NCBI RefSeq assembly: GCF_034479515.1
Contig: NZ_CP140152.1
Coordinates: 868,001-932,000, forward strand
Direction: 5' to 3'
Source of the DNA: Duganella zoogloeoides
Lineage (GTDB): Bacteria; Pseudomonadota; Gammaproteobacteria; Burkholderiales; Burkholderiaceae_D
Length of the DNA stretch: 64,000 nt
The translations under genes and the position numbers were made by a program. The notes beneath the pieces were generated by a model that worked only from the letters and a program-made list of their open reading frames with translations, was not told the DNA's origin and ran no database searches. This document shows positions 18,377-27,542 of the stretch, in pieces; the first letter of the stretch is position 1, and each line of letters starts with the position of its first letter.

Positions 18377-20050
18377 ATGGACGTTTACGCCCCTCAAGTC
18401 TGGCAACCGCATGAGCGCCCCACCTTGCCCGGGTCGCCGTCCAGCCCGCACCATTCCTTCCCGCGCCGCGTGGCGTTTTTCGTCATCGGCTTCATCGTCG
18501 CCATCACCGGCGGCCTCGGTAACGCACTGGTCATCGTCAACCTGCCGTACCTGCAAGGCTCGCTGGGCGTGTTCTCGGCTGAAATTCAATGGCTGCCGGC
18601 CGCCTACGTCATGGCCAACGTCTCCATGAACCTGCTGCTGGTGAAGTTCCGCCAGCAGTACGGGCTGCGGCTCTTTACCGAACTGTTTTTGGTGCTGTAC
18701 GCGCTGGCGACGGTGGCCCACCTGTTCGTGCACGGGCTGGCGTCGGCAATTGCCGTGCGCGCGGCCCACGGCATGAGTGGCGCCGCGCTGACCACGCTGG
18801 GCCTGTACTACGTGCTGCAGGCGTTTCCCGCCCAGCACCGTGTGAAAGGCGTGGTGCTGGGGATCGGTTTCTCGCAACTGGCCACGCCCATGGCGCGGCT
18901 GTTTTCCACCAACCTGATGGAAATCGCCGAGTGGCGCGGCCTGTATTTTTTCGAACTGGGACTGGCGCTGCTGTCGCTCGGCTGCGTGCTGTACCTGAAA
19001 CTGCCGCCGGGCGACCGTATCAGGGCGTTCGAGAAAATGGATTTCGTCACGTTCGGCCTGTTCGCGCCCGGCGTGGCGCTGCTGTCGGCCGTGCTGGCGC
19101 TGGGGCGCACCGTGTGGTGGTTCGAGTCGCGCTGGCTGGGCCTGTGCCTGGTGGGCGCCATCGTGCTCATTTCCGCCGCGCTGCTGATCGAGCATAACCG
19201 CGCGCGCCCGCTGATCAACACGCGCTGGCTCACCACCGGCAACATGACGCGCCTGGCCCTGTCGGTGCTGCTGATCCGCATCGTGCAGTCGGAGGCCAAC
19301 GGCACCGTGGGCTTCCTGCAGACGCTGGGCCTCAATAACGACCAGATGCAGATGCTGTGGATCGTGGTGATGGCCGGCGCCGTGCTGGGCATGCTGGTGA
19401 GTGCGTGGACCATCACGCCGGCGCGTATTCCTGCGCAGCTGATGTTCTCGCTGGTGGTGATGGCGATCGGCGCCTACATGGATGCACACGCTACCAACCT
19501 CACGCGCCCGGCCGACATGTATATCAGCCAGTTCCTGCTGGGCTTTGGCGGCGCGTTCTTCATCGGTCCCACGTTCGTCTCGGGCTTCGGCGCGGTGGTG
19601 GCCGCGCCCAACAACCTGGTGAGCTTCTCGGTGATGTTCTCGATCACGCAGACGCTGGGCAGCCTGCTGGGCAGCGCCATCGTCGGCACGTTCCAGGTGG
19701 CACGCGAAAAATACCATTCCAGCCTGCTGACCGAACACCTCACGCTCCTGAACCCGCTGGTGGCCGCGCGCATCCAGAACGGCGGCGCGGCGCTCGGCGG
19801 CGTGGTGGGCGACCCGGCCGTGCGCAGCGCCCAGGGCGTGGCGTCGCTGGGGGCGGCGGCCACGCGCGAGGCCAATATCCTGGCCTACAACGACGTGTTC
19901 CTGATGGTGACCGTGATTGCGCTGCTCACGCTGGCGTGGATGCTGGCGCGCTACCTGTGGAGCATCTGCACGGTGTGCCCGCCGAGCCTGTTCCAGGGCG
20001 CCCAGACCGGCATCGCCGCCGTCTCCCTGACCAATTCCGAATCCCGATAA
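18377..20050 (+). CDS. MFS multidrug exporter, DHA2/EmrB-like
   Basis: A 557-residue inner-membrane transporter with about 14 predicted hydrophobic segments, the DHA2 number. Segment 1 starts near residue 33 (VAFFVIGFIVAITGGLGNALV) and the motif region PAAYVMANVSMNLLL follows. It has a long basic loop near residue 210 and a C-terminal cytoplasmic tail. It is the proton-driven pump of a three-gene set: 15 bases later comes a HlyD-family adaptor and then an outer-membrane factor, an arrangement like EmrB-EmrA-TolC. The substrate cannot be told from sequence and no regulator gene is adjacent. The Shine-Dalgarno before ATG 18377 is weak. Confidence 0.92.
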   Translation: MDVYAPQVWQPHERPTLPGSPSSPHHSFPRRVAFFVIGFIVAITGGLGNALVIVNLPYLQGSLGVFSAEIQWLPAAYVMANVSMNLLLVKFRQQYGLRLFTELFLVLYALATVAHLFVHGLASAIAVRAAHGMSGAALTTLGLYYVLQAFPAQHRVKGVVLGIGFSQLATPMARLFSTNLMEIAEWRGLYFFELGLALLSLGCVLYLKLPPGDRIRAFEKMDFVTFGLFAPGVALLSAVLALGRTVWWFESRWLGLCLVGAIVLISAALLIEHNRARPLINTRWLTTGNMTRLALSVLLIRIVQSEANGTVGFLQTLGLNNDQMQMLWIVVMAGAVLGMLVSAWTITPARIPAQLMFSLVVMAIGAYMDAHATNLTRPADMYISQFLLGFGGAFFIGPTFVSGFGAVVAAPNNLVSFSVMFSITQTLGSLLGSAIVGTFQVAREKYHSSLLTEHLTLLNPLVAARIQNGGAALGGVVGDPAVRSAQGVASLGAAATREANILAYNDVFLMVTVIALLTLAWMLARYLWSICTVCPPSLFQGAQTGIAAVSLTNSESR

Positions 20051-20065
20051 TTTTTCGCAAACACC

Positions 20066-21244
20066 ATGGCCGACCATACTCCCGACAATCCCCCGCCTTC
20101 CGACAAACATGTGGCCGAAGTAGCGGCCGCTGCCGCCACGGCCGCCGTGGCCAGCACCAGGGAAGAGCCGCCGCCGCACCGGCGCGCGCAGATCATCTCC
20201 ACCATCGCCTTTGCCCTGATCGCGCTGATGGGCGTGCTGGTGGTGCTGTACGCGTGGCGGCTGCCGCCGTTCACCACGCCCATCGTCTCCACCGAGAATG
20301 CGCTGGTGCGTGGCCAGGTAACGCTGATCGGCACCCAGATCGCCGGCTATGTCACCGAGGTCAATGTGCAGGACTTCCAGTTCGTCAAAAAGGACGAACT
20401 GCTGGCCAAGATCGACGACCGTATCTACCAGCAGCGCTACGACCAGGCGCAGGCGCAGCTGGCCGCGCAAAAGGCCGCGCTGGCCAACTGGGAGCAGTCG
20501 CACCGCACGGCCGAAGCGGGCGTGGTGCTCAATCAGGCGGTGCTGGCCAATGCCCAGGCCCAGGCCATGAAGTCGCAGGCGGATTTGAAACGGGTGGACT
20601 CGCTGGCCGAAGACGGCTCGCTGTCGCTGCGCGAACAGGATGCCTCGCGCGCGGTGCAGGCGCAAACCGCCGCTGCCGTGGCGCAGGCACGCGCCAATCT
20701 CGACATCGCCAAGCAGCAGGTGCGCTCGGTCACCGTCAACAAGCAGTCGCTGGAAGCGGCCGTGGACAACGCCGCCGCCGCGCTCAAGGCCGCGAAGGTG
20801 GACCTGGAGAACACCCGCATCGTCGCGCCCGAAGACGGCCAGCTGGGCCAGGTCACGGTGCGCAAGGGCGCGTACGTCAACACCGGCGCCCAGTTGATGG
20901 GACTGGTGCCGCGCCAGTTGTGGGTCATCGCCAACTTGAAGGAAACCCAGATGAACCGCGTGCGCGTGGGCCAGAGCGTGACCTTCAAGGTCGATGCGCT
21001 CGACGGCGCGCAGCTGACCGGGCAGGTCGAGCGCATTTCGCCGGCCACCGGTTCGGAATTCTCGGTGCTGCCGGCCGATAACGCCACCGGCAATTACGTC
21101 AAGATCGCCCAGCGCATCCCGGTGCGCATCCGCATCGACGCCGGCCAGGCGCGCGCGCAGCGGCTGGCGCCCGGCATGTCGGTGATCGTCAGCATCGACA
21201 CGTCGGCGGTGCTCAACGATGCCGACGAGGGAGGGCAGCCATGA
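20066..21244 (+). CDS. HlyD/EmrA-family periplasmic adaptor
   Basis: A 392-residue membrane-fusion protein linking the MFS pump to the outer-membrane channel. An N-terminal cytoplasmic segment rich in Ala and Pro is followed by one transmembrane helix at about 44-66. Then come the lipoyl half (VRGQVTLIGTQIAGYVTEVNVQDFQ), a long coiled-coil hairpin (about 120-240) and the second lipoyl and beta-barrel region (VAPEDGQLGQVTVRKGAYVN). The ATG follows the MFS stop by 15 bases; its TGA overlaps the ATG of the next gene, implying translational coupling. Confidence 0.93.
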   Translation: MADHTPDNPPPSDKHVAEVAAAAATAAVASTREEPPPHRRAQIISTIAFALIALMGVLVVLYAWRLPPFTTPIVSTENALVRGQVTLIGTQIAGYVTEVNVQDFQFVKKDELLAKIDDRIYQQRYDQAQAQLAAQKAALANWEQSHRTAEAGVVLNQAVLANAQAQAMKSQADLKRVDSLAEDGSLSLREQDASRAVQAQTAAAVAQARANLDIAKQQVRSVTVNKQSLEAAVDNAAAALKAAKVDLENTRIVAPEDGQLGQVTVRKGAYVNTGAQLMGLVPRQLWVIANLKETQMNRVRVGQSVTFKVDALDGAQLTGQVERISPATGSEFSVLPADNATGNYVKIAQRIPVRIRIDAGQARAQRLAPGMSVIVSIDTSAVLNDADEGGQP

Positions 21245-22683
21245 TGGGCAGCGTGATCAGGCTGACGGCGCTGGCGACTGCGCTGGCGCTGGCCGGCTGC
21301 GCGGCCACCGTGGCGCCGCCGCCGGCGTCAAACCTGCAAATGCCGGCGGCGTGGCGCACGCCCGCAGCGGGCCCGGGCCAGAACGCCGGCCCGGTGGAGC
21401 AGCAGTGGTGGCAGGCGTTCGGCGACCCGGTATTGAGCGCGCTGGTGACGCAGGCGCTCGCACACAATGGCGACGTGCGCGTGGCGCGCGCCCGCGTGGC
21501 GCAGTACCGCGCGCTGGTGGGCGTGGCGGCCGCCGGTCAACAGCCGGTGGTGTCGGCCGATACCACGCCCACGCGCGCGCGCCAGGTGTCCAGTGTTGGT
21601 ACGCCGACTGTCACCAACGTCTACCAGGCTGAAGTCCAGGCCAGCTACGAGGTGGACCTGTGGGGCCGGCTGGCCGCCGCCACCGATGCCGCCACCGCCA
21701 CGTACCAGGCGGAGCAGGCCAATGCCGACGCGGTGGCGTTATCGATTGCCGCCACCGTGGCCACCGGCTACCTGAATTTGCGCGGGCTCGATGCCCAGCT
21801 GGCGCTGACGGAAGCGACCCTCAAGCTGCGTGAACAATCGCGCGACCTGGCCAAGCGCCAGTTCGACGTCGGTTACAGTTCGCGCCTGGAGTGGCTGCAG
21901 GCGCAGGCCGAGTACCAGACCACGGCCGAGACGGTGCCGCAGTTGAAGCGCCAGATATTTGAACAGGAAAACGCATTGGCCATCCTTGCCGGCGGCAACC
22001 CGGGCCCGATTGCGCGCGGCGTGGAGTTGACGGCCTTGCAGTCGCCGCCGGTGCCGGAAGGCTTGCCGTCCGAGCTGCTGCGGCGCCGGCCCGACATCGC
22101 CCGCGCCGAGTACAACCTGGTGGCGATCAACGCCAACTTGCAGGCCACGCGCGACCAGCTGCTGCCATCGTTCAAGCTCACCGCCGTCGGCGGCATCCAG
22201 AGCCTCAAAATGCACGATTTTTTGAACGCCCCCACGCGGCTGTGGCATTTAACGGGTGCGCTGGCCGCGCCGATTTTCGATGGCGGCCGGGTGCAAAGCC
22301 AGACCGACTCGGTGGCTGCGCAGCGCGACCAGGTGATCGTCGCGTACGAAAGCGCGGTGCGCACCGCCTTTGCCGAAACCGACAACGGCCTGGACGCCAT
22401 CGCCCGGTTGAAAGAACAGGCGGTGCAAAACGATGCGCGCCGGGCGACAGCGGCCGAAACCCTGCGTATCGCCCACAACCGCTACCGCAACGGCTACGCG
22501 TCGTACCTCGAAGAACTCGATGCCCAGCGCACGCTGTACAGCGCCGACGTGGGCAGCTTGCAACTACGCACGCGGATGTTGACGGCGTCGGTGGATTTGT
22601 ATCGAGCGATGGGCGGCGGCTGGACCGCCGGCCCAACTTCGGGGTCAGTGCCGACATTCGGACAGGAGCTCATCCGTAAATAG
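21241..22683 (+). CDS. outer-membrane efflux lipoprotein (NodT/OprM family)
   Basis: A 480-residue TolC-superfamily channel. The signal peptide ends at lipobox ALAGC, so it is anchored by lipid. Two repeats of the outer-membrane efflux domain follow, with conserved YEVDLWGRL, a LLRRRPDIARAEYNL motif and the C-terminal RIAHNRYRNGYASYLEELDAQRTLY. ATG overlaps the adaptor stop (ATGA). The last ~12 codons (TSGSVPTFGQELIRK) and stop are encoded inside a long inverted repeat, so the natural C-terminus may have been replaced by the repeat's insertion. Confidence 0.93.
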   Translation: MMGSVIRLTALATALALAGCAATVAPPPASNLQMPAAWRTPAAGPGQNAGPVEQQWWQAFGDPVLSALVTQALAHNGDVRVARARVAQYRALVGVAAAGQQPVVSADTTPTRARQVSSVGTPTVTNVYQAEVQASYEVDLWGRLAAATDAATATYQAEQANADAVALSIAATVATGYLNLRGLDAQLALTEATLKLREQSRDLAKRQFDVGYSSRLEWLQAQAEYQTTAETVPQLKRQIFEQENALAILAGGNPGPIARGVELTALQSPPVPEGLPSELLRRRPDIARAEYNLVAINANLQATRDQLLPSFKLTAVGGIQSLKMHDFLNAPTRLWHLTGALAAPIFDGGRVQSQTDSVAAQRDQVIVAYESAVRTAFAETDNGLDAIARLKEQAVQNDARRATAAETLRIAHNRYRNGYASYLEELDAQRTLYSADVGSLQLRTRMLTASVDLYRAMGGGWTAGPTSGSVPTFGQELIRK

Positions 22684-22722
22684 TTGAGCCCGTGTCTGAA
22701 TGTCGGCACTGACCCCAAAGTT
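22635..22722. repeat. long inverted repeat (REP-like) at the junction of two convergent efflux operons
   Basis: A 30-base arm at 22635-22664 and its near-perfect reverse complement at 22693-22722 differ at two positions; the core is GGGGTCAGTGCCGACATTC. The 28-base loop carries the stop codon of the NodT-type gene. The conserved GGGGTCAG...GACATTC core resembles dispersed palindromic (REP) elements common in betaproteobacterial genomes, an impression from memory. It could also act as a bidirectional transcription barrier. Confidence 0.85.
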
Positions 22723-22744
22723 CCCAAGGTTCCGACACCGAAGT

Positions 22745-23203
22745 TCAGGTGACGGGGATGCAGAGGTCGGCTTTGAAGATGCCGGTTGTGGGGTCGGGGA
22801 CGCCGTCCGCGCTGTAGCGTTCGAAGCAGATGCCTTCGGCGGCAATGCCGGCGCTGTGCAGTTCTTTCATCAATTCGTCCCAGGCGGCCGGCATTTGCTG
22901 GGCGGTGCCTTCGAACGCGGCGACCGCGTACCGGCCGGCCGGGATCGACGATTCGATCGCGGGGGAGGCGATCGGGTAATCGGCGGCCACTTCCACGGCG
23001 GCGTCGTAGCGGGTTTCGCTCGGCGGCGTGGTGTCCGGGTTGTCCAGCGCCACGCCGTAGGTGGGACGGTCCAGCAGGTTGTAGGCTTTTTGCCATGGCG
23101 TGAACACCTCGCGCCAGAATTCGCCGATGCCGGGGCCGAACGGGCCCTTGTAGCGCAGGCCCGCCAGGCGTACTGCGGGCAACTCCTTGATGTCATATTC
23201 CAT
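22745..23203 (-). CDS. GyrI-like small-molecule-binding domain protein
   Basis: A 152-residue stand-alone effector-binding domain of the GyrI/SOUL-like superfamily, the ligand module of Rob and BmrR. Recognisable features are the opening YDIKELPAVRLAGLRYKGPF, the GVALDNPDTTP strand-loop, and the C-terminal FERYSADGVPDPTTGIFKADLCIPV. It lacks a DNA-binding domain. AAGGAG precedes the ATG, and it starts 10 bases after the RND pump stop, so it is the last gene of that efflux operon. Such proteins bind cationic or amphiphilic drugs and can sequester or hydrolyse them; a role with the pump is plausible but inferred. Confidence 0.88.
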   Translation of the reverse strand: MEYDIKELPAVRLAGLRYKGPFGPGIGEFWREVFTPWQKAYNLLDRPTYGVALDNPDTTPPSETRYDAAVEVAADYPIASPAIESSIPAGRYAVAAFEGTAQQMPAAWDELMKELHSAGIAAEGICFERYSADGVPDPTTGIFKADLCIPVT

Positions 23204-23213
23204 GATGTTCTCC

Positions 23214-26200
23214 TTAGGTGGTGGCCGGTTTGGGTTCCGGTCCCGGTCCCGGTTCCGGTTCCGGTACCGGTACCGGTTCCGGCTCGCGGCGTAATTTTCG
23301 CATCAAACGCTGCAACCAGTGTTCGAAATCGTCCACGTACGTGAACACCGCCGGCACTACCAGCAAACTCAACAAGGTCGAGGTGATCAGGCCACCGATG
23401 ACCGTGATTGCCATCGGCGAGCGGAAGCTCGGGTCGGCGCCCCAGCCCAGCGCCAAGGGCATCATGCCGGCGCCCATGGCGATTGTCGTCATCAGGATCG
23501 GGCGGCTGCGCTTGTGGCAGGCATCGACCAAAGCGTCGAAGCTGTTCATGCCGGCCTGGCGCGCCAGGATCGCGTAGTCCACCAGCAGGATCGAGTTCTT
23601 GGTGACGATCCCCATCAGCATGATCAGTCCGATCATCGACGGCATCGACAGCGCCCGGCCCGTGATCAACAGCGCCACAAAAGCGCCGCCGATCGACAGC
23701 GGCAGCGCGGCCAGGATGGTGAGCGGCTGCATGAAGTCCTTGAACAGCAAGACCAGCACGCAGTAGATGCACAGCACGCCGATCAGCATGGCGGTGCCGA
23801 AGCTGCTGAACAGCGCGGCCATCTCCTGGGCGTCGCCCAGTTCCGCGATGTGGACCGACTTGGGCAGATTCTGCATGGTGGGCAGGGCGCGCGCTTCGGT
23901 GTTCACTTCGCCCAGCGTGCGCTTGCCCAGCTCCACCTCGAACGTCACGTTGCGGCTGCGATTCAAGCGGTTGATCTGCGCCGGGCCGCTTTCCATGGTG
24001 ATGGTGGCCACTGTCGCCAGCAGCACCGGGCCGTTCTTGCCCGGCACCGTCAGGCGGCCGATGGCGTCAAGGTCAGCGCGCACGGCGTCGGGCAGCTTGA
24101 CGCGGATCGGCACCTGGCGTTCGGGCAGGTTCATCTTGGTCAGATCGGTGTCGTAGTCGCCTGCCGTGGCCACGCGCACGGTCTGGCCGATGGCGTTGGC
24201 GGTTACACCGAGGTCGGCCGCCTTGGCGAAGTCCGGCGTGACGATGATCTCGGGGCGCACCAGCGACGCGGTGGAGCGCACATTGCCCACGCCCTGCAGC
24301 GTGCGCATTTCGCGCTCGACCTTTTGCGCGGTCTCGCGCAGCGCCACCGGATCGTCGCTGCGCAGCACCAACTGCATCTTGACGCCGCTGTCGGGCGGGC
24401 CGACCTTGAAGCGCGCACCGGGCACGTTGTTCAGCTGTTCGCGGATGTGTGCCTCCAGGTCGGCCATTGATTCCTTGCGGTCGGTGCGGTGCACGGTGGA
24501 CAGCGTCAGTACCGCGCTGCGCGCCTCGGCGGCCGCGCCGGGGGCAAAGGCGTCGCCGCTCGAGCCGCCGCCAATCGAACTGAATACCGCCTTGATGCCC
24601 GGCACCTGCATCGCCGCCAGGCGCGCGCGCTCGGCTACCACGCGGGTTTCGGCCAGCGTGGAGCCAGGCGGCAGTTCCAGGTTGATCTGGGTTTGCGAGC
24701 GGTCGGCCGCCGGCACGAAGCCGGTGGGCAGCAAGCCTACCAGCGCAATCGAGCCGGCAAAGAACACCAGCGAAGCGATCGCGGTCTTGCCGCGATTGCG
24801 CAGGCACCACTGCATGGTGCGCATGTAGCGCGTCATGATCCAGCCGTCCTTTTCTTCCTTGTGCACGGCAGGTTTGAGCAGGTACGCGGCCATCATCGGC
24901 GTGAGCAACCGCGCCACGACCAGCGACGCCAGTACCGCGATCACGGCGGTCCAGCCGAACTGCTTGAAGAACAGGCCCGGCACGCCGCTCATGAACGCGG
25001 TGGGCAGGAACACGGCCACCAGCGCGAACGTGGTGGCGATCACCGCCATGCCGATTTCGTCGGCCGCTTCCAGCGCCGCTTCCATCGGCGTTTTGCCCAT
25101 GCGCAGGTGGCGTTCGATGTTCTCGATTTCGACGATGGCGTCATCGACCAGCACGCCCACGACCAGCGCCAGCGACAGCAGGGTGACGATGTTGAGCGTA
25201 TAGCCGAACAGCCAGATGCCGAGGAATGCCGGCATTACCGACAGCGGCAGCGCGGCGGCGGCCACCAGCGTGGCGCGCCAGTCGCGCAGGAACCACCATA
25301 CGACCAGTACCGCCAGCAGCGCGCCTTCGTACAGCAGGTGCATTGAGCCATCGAAATCTTCTTCGACCGGAATCGCGTTGTCGATCACCTGTTGCAGCAC
25401 CACTTTCGGGTTGTCGAGATTGAGCTGTTCGATGGCGGCGCGCGCGCCCCGGGCCACGGCCACTTCGCTGGCGCCCTTGGTGCGGAAAACTTCGAAACCC
25501 ACCACTTCGCGTCCGTCCTGCATGGCGATTGCGCGCGGTTCCGACACGGTGTCGGTAATGGTGGCCACCTGGTCGAGGCGCACGCGGCGTCCGTCGGTCA
25601 GCGGCAGTTCGATGGCGGCCAGTTCGGCCGCGCTCTTGACGGTGGCAATCGTGCGCACCGACTGCTCGGCGCCGCTGACGTCGCCGCGTCCGCCCGGCGC
25701 TTCGCGCTGCACCAGCCGCAACTGGCGCGACACATCGAGCGCGGAGACGCGCAACGCCGCCATGCGGGCATCGTCGAGCTCCACCCGGATCTCGCGATAG
25801 ACGCCACCCACGCGCTTGACCGCACCGAGTCCCGGCACCGCCAGCAGGCGCTTGGCCACCACGTTATCGACGAACCAGCTCAGCTCCTGCTGGTCCATTT
25901 TTTCGCCGGGGACGTTGGCCGCAGCGGCCGTAAAGGTCTGAACCACGCGGCCGGCGGTGGCTGCCTTGGTCACGGACGGATCGCGCAGCTCGGCCGGCAT
26001 GTCGGCTTTGACGCGCGCCACCGCGTCGCGCACGTCGTTGACGGCGTCCGATATCGGCTTTTCCAGGATGAATTCGACGGTGGTGGTCGAGACGCCGTCG
26101 AGCACCGTCGAATAGATGTTTTTCACGCCCTGCAGCGTGGCCACCGAATCCTCGATCTTGCGCGTGACTTCGGTTTCCAGCTGCGCCGGCGCCGTGCCCT

Positions 26201-26354
26201 CCAGAGTGGCGGTGACGGTGACGATGGGCAGTTCGATGTCCGGGAAGTCCTGCACCGGGTTGGCCTTGTAGGCCATCAGGCCGGCCAGCGTGAGCAGCAC
26301 GAACAACATGATTGCCGGGATCGGGTTCTTGATCGATAACGCGGAAAAGTTCAT
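23214..26354 (-). CDS. RND efflux pump, inner-membrane transporter
   Basis: A 1,046-residue HAE-type proton/drug antiporter. It starts at ATG 26352-26354 with AAGGAACG upstream; a longer frame to 26846 overlaps the adaptor gene and is not used. The N-terminus MNFSALSIKNPIPAIMLF leads into transmembrane helix 1 and a large periplasmic domain; helix 4 contains the proton-relay GVLVDDAIVEIEN pair of aspartates. A second periplasmic domain and helices 7-12 follow. The C-terminal 23 residues are an alternating Glu/Val/Gly-Pro tail encoded by a hexanucleotide repeat. It works with the adaptor and lipoprotein channel encoded just upstream. Confidence 0.95.
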   Translation of the reverse strand: MNFSALSIKNPIPAIMLFVLLTLAGLMAYKANPVQDFPDIELPIVTVTATLEGTAPAQLETEVTRKIEDSVATLQGVKNIYSTVLDGVSTTTVEFILEKPISDAVNDVRDAVARVKADMPAELRDPSVTKAATAGRVVQTFTAAAANVPGEKMDQQELSWFVDNVVAKRLLAVPGLGAVKRVGGVYREIRVELDDARMAALRVSALDVSRQLRLVQREAPGGRGDVSGAEQSVRTIATVKSAAELAAIELPLTDGRRVRLDQVATITDTVSEPRAIAMQDGREVVGFEVFRTKGASEVAVARGARAAIEQLNLDNPKVVLQQVIDNAIPVEEDFDGSMHLLYEGALLAVLVVWWFLRDWRATLVAAAALPLSVMPAFLGIWLFGYTLNIVTLLSLALVVGVLVDDAIVEIENIERHLRMGKTPMEAALEAADEIGMAVIATTFALVAVFLPTAFMSGVPGLFFKQFGWTAVIAVLASLVVARLLTPMMAAYLLKPAVHKEEKDGWIMTRYMRTMQWCLRNRGKTAIASLVFFAGSIALVGLLPTGFVPAADRSQTQINLELPPGSTLAETRVVAERARLAAMQVPGIKAVFSSIGGGSSGDAFAPGAAAEARSAVLTLSTVHRTDRKESMADLEAHIREQLNNVPGARFKVGPPDSGVKMQLVLRSDDPVALRETAQKVEREMRTLQGVGNVRSTASLVRPEIIVTPDFAKAADLGVTANAIGQTVRVATAGDYDTDLTKMNLPERQVPIRVKLPDAVRADLDAIGRLTVPGKNGPVLLATVATITMESGPAQINRLNRSRNVTFEVELGKRTLGEVNTEARALPTMQNLPKSVHIAELGDAQEMAALFSSFGTAMLIGVLCIYCVLVLLFKDFMQPLTILAALPLSIGGAFVALLITGRALSMPSMIGLIMLMGIVTKNSILLVDYAILARQAGMNSFDALVDACHKRSRPILMTTIAMGAGMMPLALGWGADPSFRSPMAITVIGGLITSTLLSLLVVPAVFTYVDDFEHWLQRLMRKLRREPEPVPVPEPEPGPGPEPKPATT
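23233..23280 (-). repeat. hexanucleotide repeat encoding the Pro-rich RND tail
   Basis: Eight consecutive 6-base units of form GGTNCC (GGTTCC four times, GGTCCC twice, GGTACC twice) lie at the 3' end of the pump gene. They encode alternating Pro and Glu, Gly or Val. Only the fourth base varies, as expected for slippage followed by drift. Confidence 0.9.
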
Positions 26355-26362
26355 GGCGTTCC

Positions 26363-27526
26363 TTACTTGGAGGCAGTAGCGGCTTGTTCGGCCACCACGT
26401 GTACCAGGTCGCCGTCGTTGAGGAAGCCGGCGCCGCGTAACACCACCGGCGTATCGGCCTTCAGGCCGCCCACCACTTCGATGCGGTTGCCCAGGCGCCG
26501 GCCCGGCTGCACCTTCACCTGCGCCACGTGGTTGTCGGGTGTGAGGCGGAATACGAAGCTGAAGCCGTCGCGCACCACGATGGCCTGCTGCGGCACGGTC
26601 AGGGCCTCGGACGAACCCAGTTCGAATTTTCCGCTGGCGAACATGCCGGCCTTGAACGGCGCGTCTTTCGAGCCGGCGTTCTGCGGCAGGTCCACGTACA
26701 CCAGCGCCGAGCGGGTTTGCAGGTCCACGGTCGGCGCGATCATGCGCACCTTGCCGGTGGTCTCGCTGCCGTTGGCTGCTTTCACCAGTGCGGTCGAGCC
26801 GGGCACGATGCTGCGCAGGTCCTGCGCCACCACCTCGGCGCGCCATTCGAGGCGGCCCTGGCGGATCATGCGGAACAGCTCCGTGCCCGGCGCCGACACC
26901 GCGCCCACGGTGGCCGTACGCGCCGAGATCACGCCGCTGTCGGGCGCGACCACCTTGGTGTATTTCAGGCGCAGCTGTTGCGTGGCCAGGGCCGCCTGGG
27001 CCGAGGCTATCCTGGCGTTGGCGGTTTGTTCGGCGGTGTTGTACTGGCTGATTTGCTGGGCGCTGAGCGCGCCGGAATCCTGGAGCGTGCGGGCGCGCGC
27101 GGCATTGGCCACGGCGTCGGCGGCATTGGCTTGCGCTTCGAGCAGGGCCGCTTTGGCCTGCGCCACGTCGGCGTTGACGGTGTCGGCCGAGAACACGGCC
27201 AGCACGTCGCCGGCCTTGACCACGTCGCCCACGTTGACACGCACTTCGGTCAGGCGCAAGCCGTTCGATTCGCTGCTCACGCTGGCCTCCTGCCAGGCGG
27301 CGACATTGCCGTTGGCAGTCAGCGTGATGGGCAGGCGCGCAGACGACGGTTTGACCACGGTGACGGTCAGCGCCGGCTTGGGCGCGGCGGCTTTTTTATC
27401 GTCGGCCGCTTGCGTGGCGGGCGAATAGAACGCCATGCCGGCGCCGGCAACCGCGAACACCGCCAGCAGGGCCAGCACGGTGGGCTTCAAATTCGCAGGC
27501 TTCAGAGTCGATTTCAGAGTTTTCAT
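26363..27526 (-). CDS. RND periplasmic adaptor (membrane-fusion protein)
   Basis: A 387-residue adaptor joining the RND pump to its outer-membrane channel. The N-terminal membrane anchor or signal spans residues 17-38 (VLALLAVFAVAGAGMAFY). Domains: lipoyl (ANGNVAAWQEASVSSESNGL, VNVGDVVKAGDVLAVF), alpha-helical hairpin (about 115-180), beta-barrel (APDSGVISARTATVGAVSAPGTELF) and membrane-proximal part (VPQQAIVVRDGFSFVFRL). There is no lipobox. It lies 16 bases after the channel gene and 8 bases before the pump gene. Confidence 0.94.
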   Translation of the reverse strand: MKTLKSTLKPANLKPTVLALLAVFAVAGAGMAFYSPATQAADDKKAAAPKPALTVTVVKPSSARLPITLTANGNVAAWQEASVSSESNGLRLTEVRVNVGDVVKAGDVLAVFSADTVNADVAQAKAALLEAQANAADAVANAARARTLQDSGALSAQQISQYNTAEQTANARIASAQAALATQQLRLKYTKVVAPDSGVISARTATVGAVSAPGTELFRMIRQGRLEWRAEVVAQDLRSIVPGSTALVKAANGSETTGKVRMIAPTVDLQTRSALVYVDLPQNAGSKDAPFKAGMFASGKFELGSSEALTVPQQAIVVRDGFSFVFRLTPDNHVAQVKVQPGRRLGNRIEVVGGLKADTPVVLRGAGFLNDGDLVHVVAEQAATASK

Positions 27527-27542
27527 AAGTCCGTATCAGGTA

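Noticed and set aside
18359..20665. A 768-codon minus-strand frame rich in His, Arg and Gln
   Set aside because: Shadow of the MFS and adaptor genes, which carry clear family motifs.
23233..23280. Regular repeats considered as CRISPR
   Set aside because: Six-base units without spacers, inside a coding region; no cas genes anywhere in the window.
26355..26846. N-terminal extension of the RND pump
   Set aside because: It overlaps the adaptor gene's real coding frame; the ATG at 26352-26354 has a ribosome site and the normal RND start.
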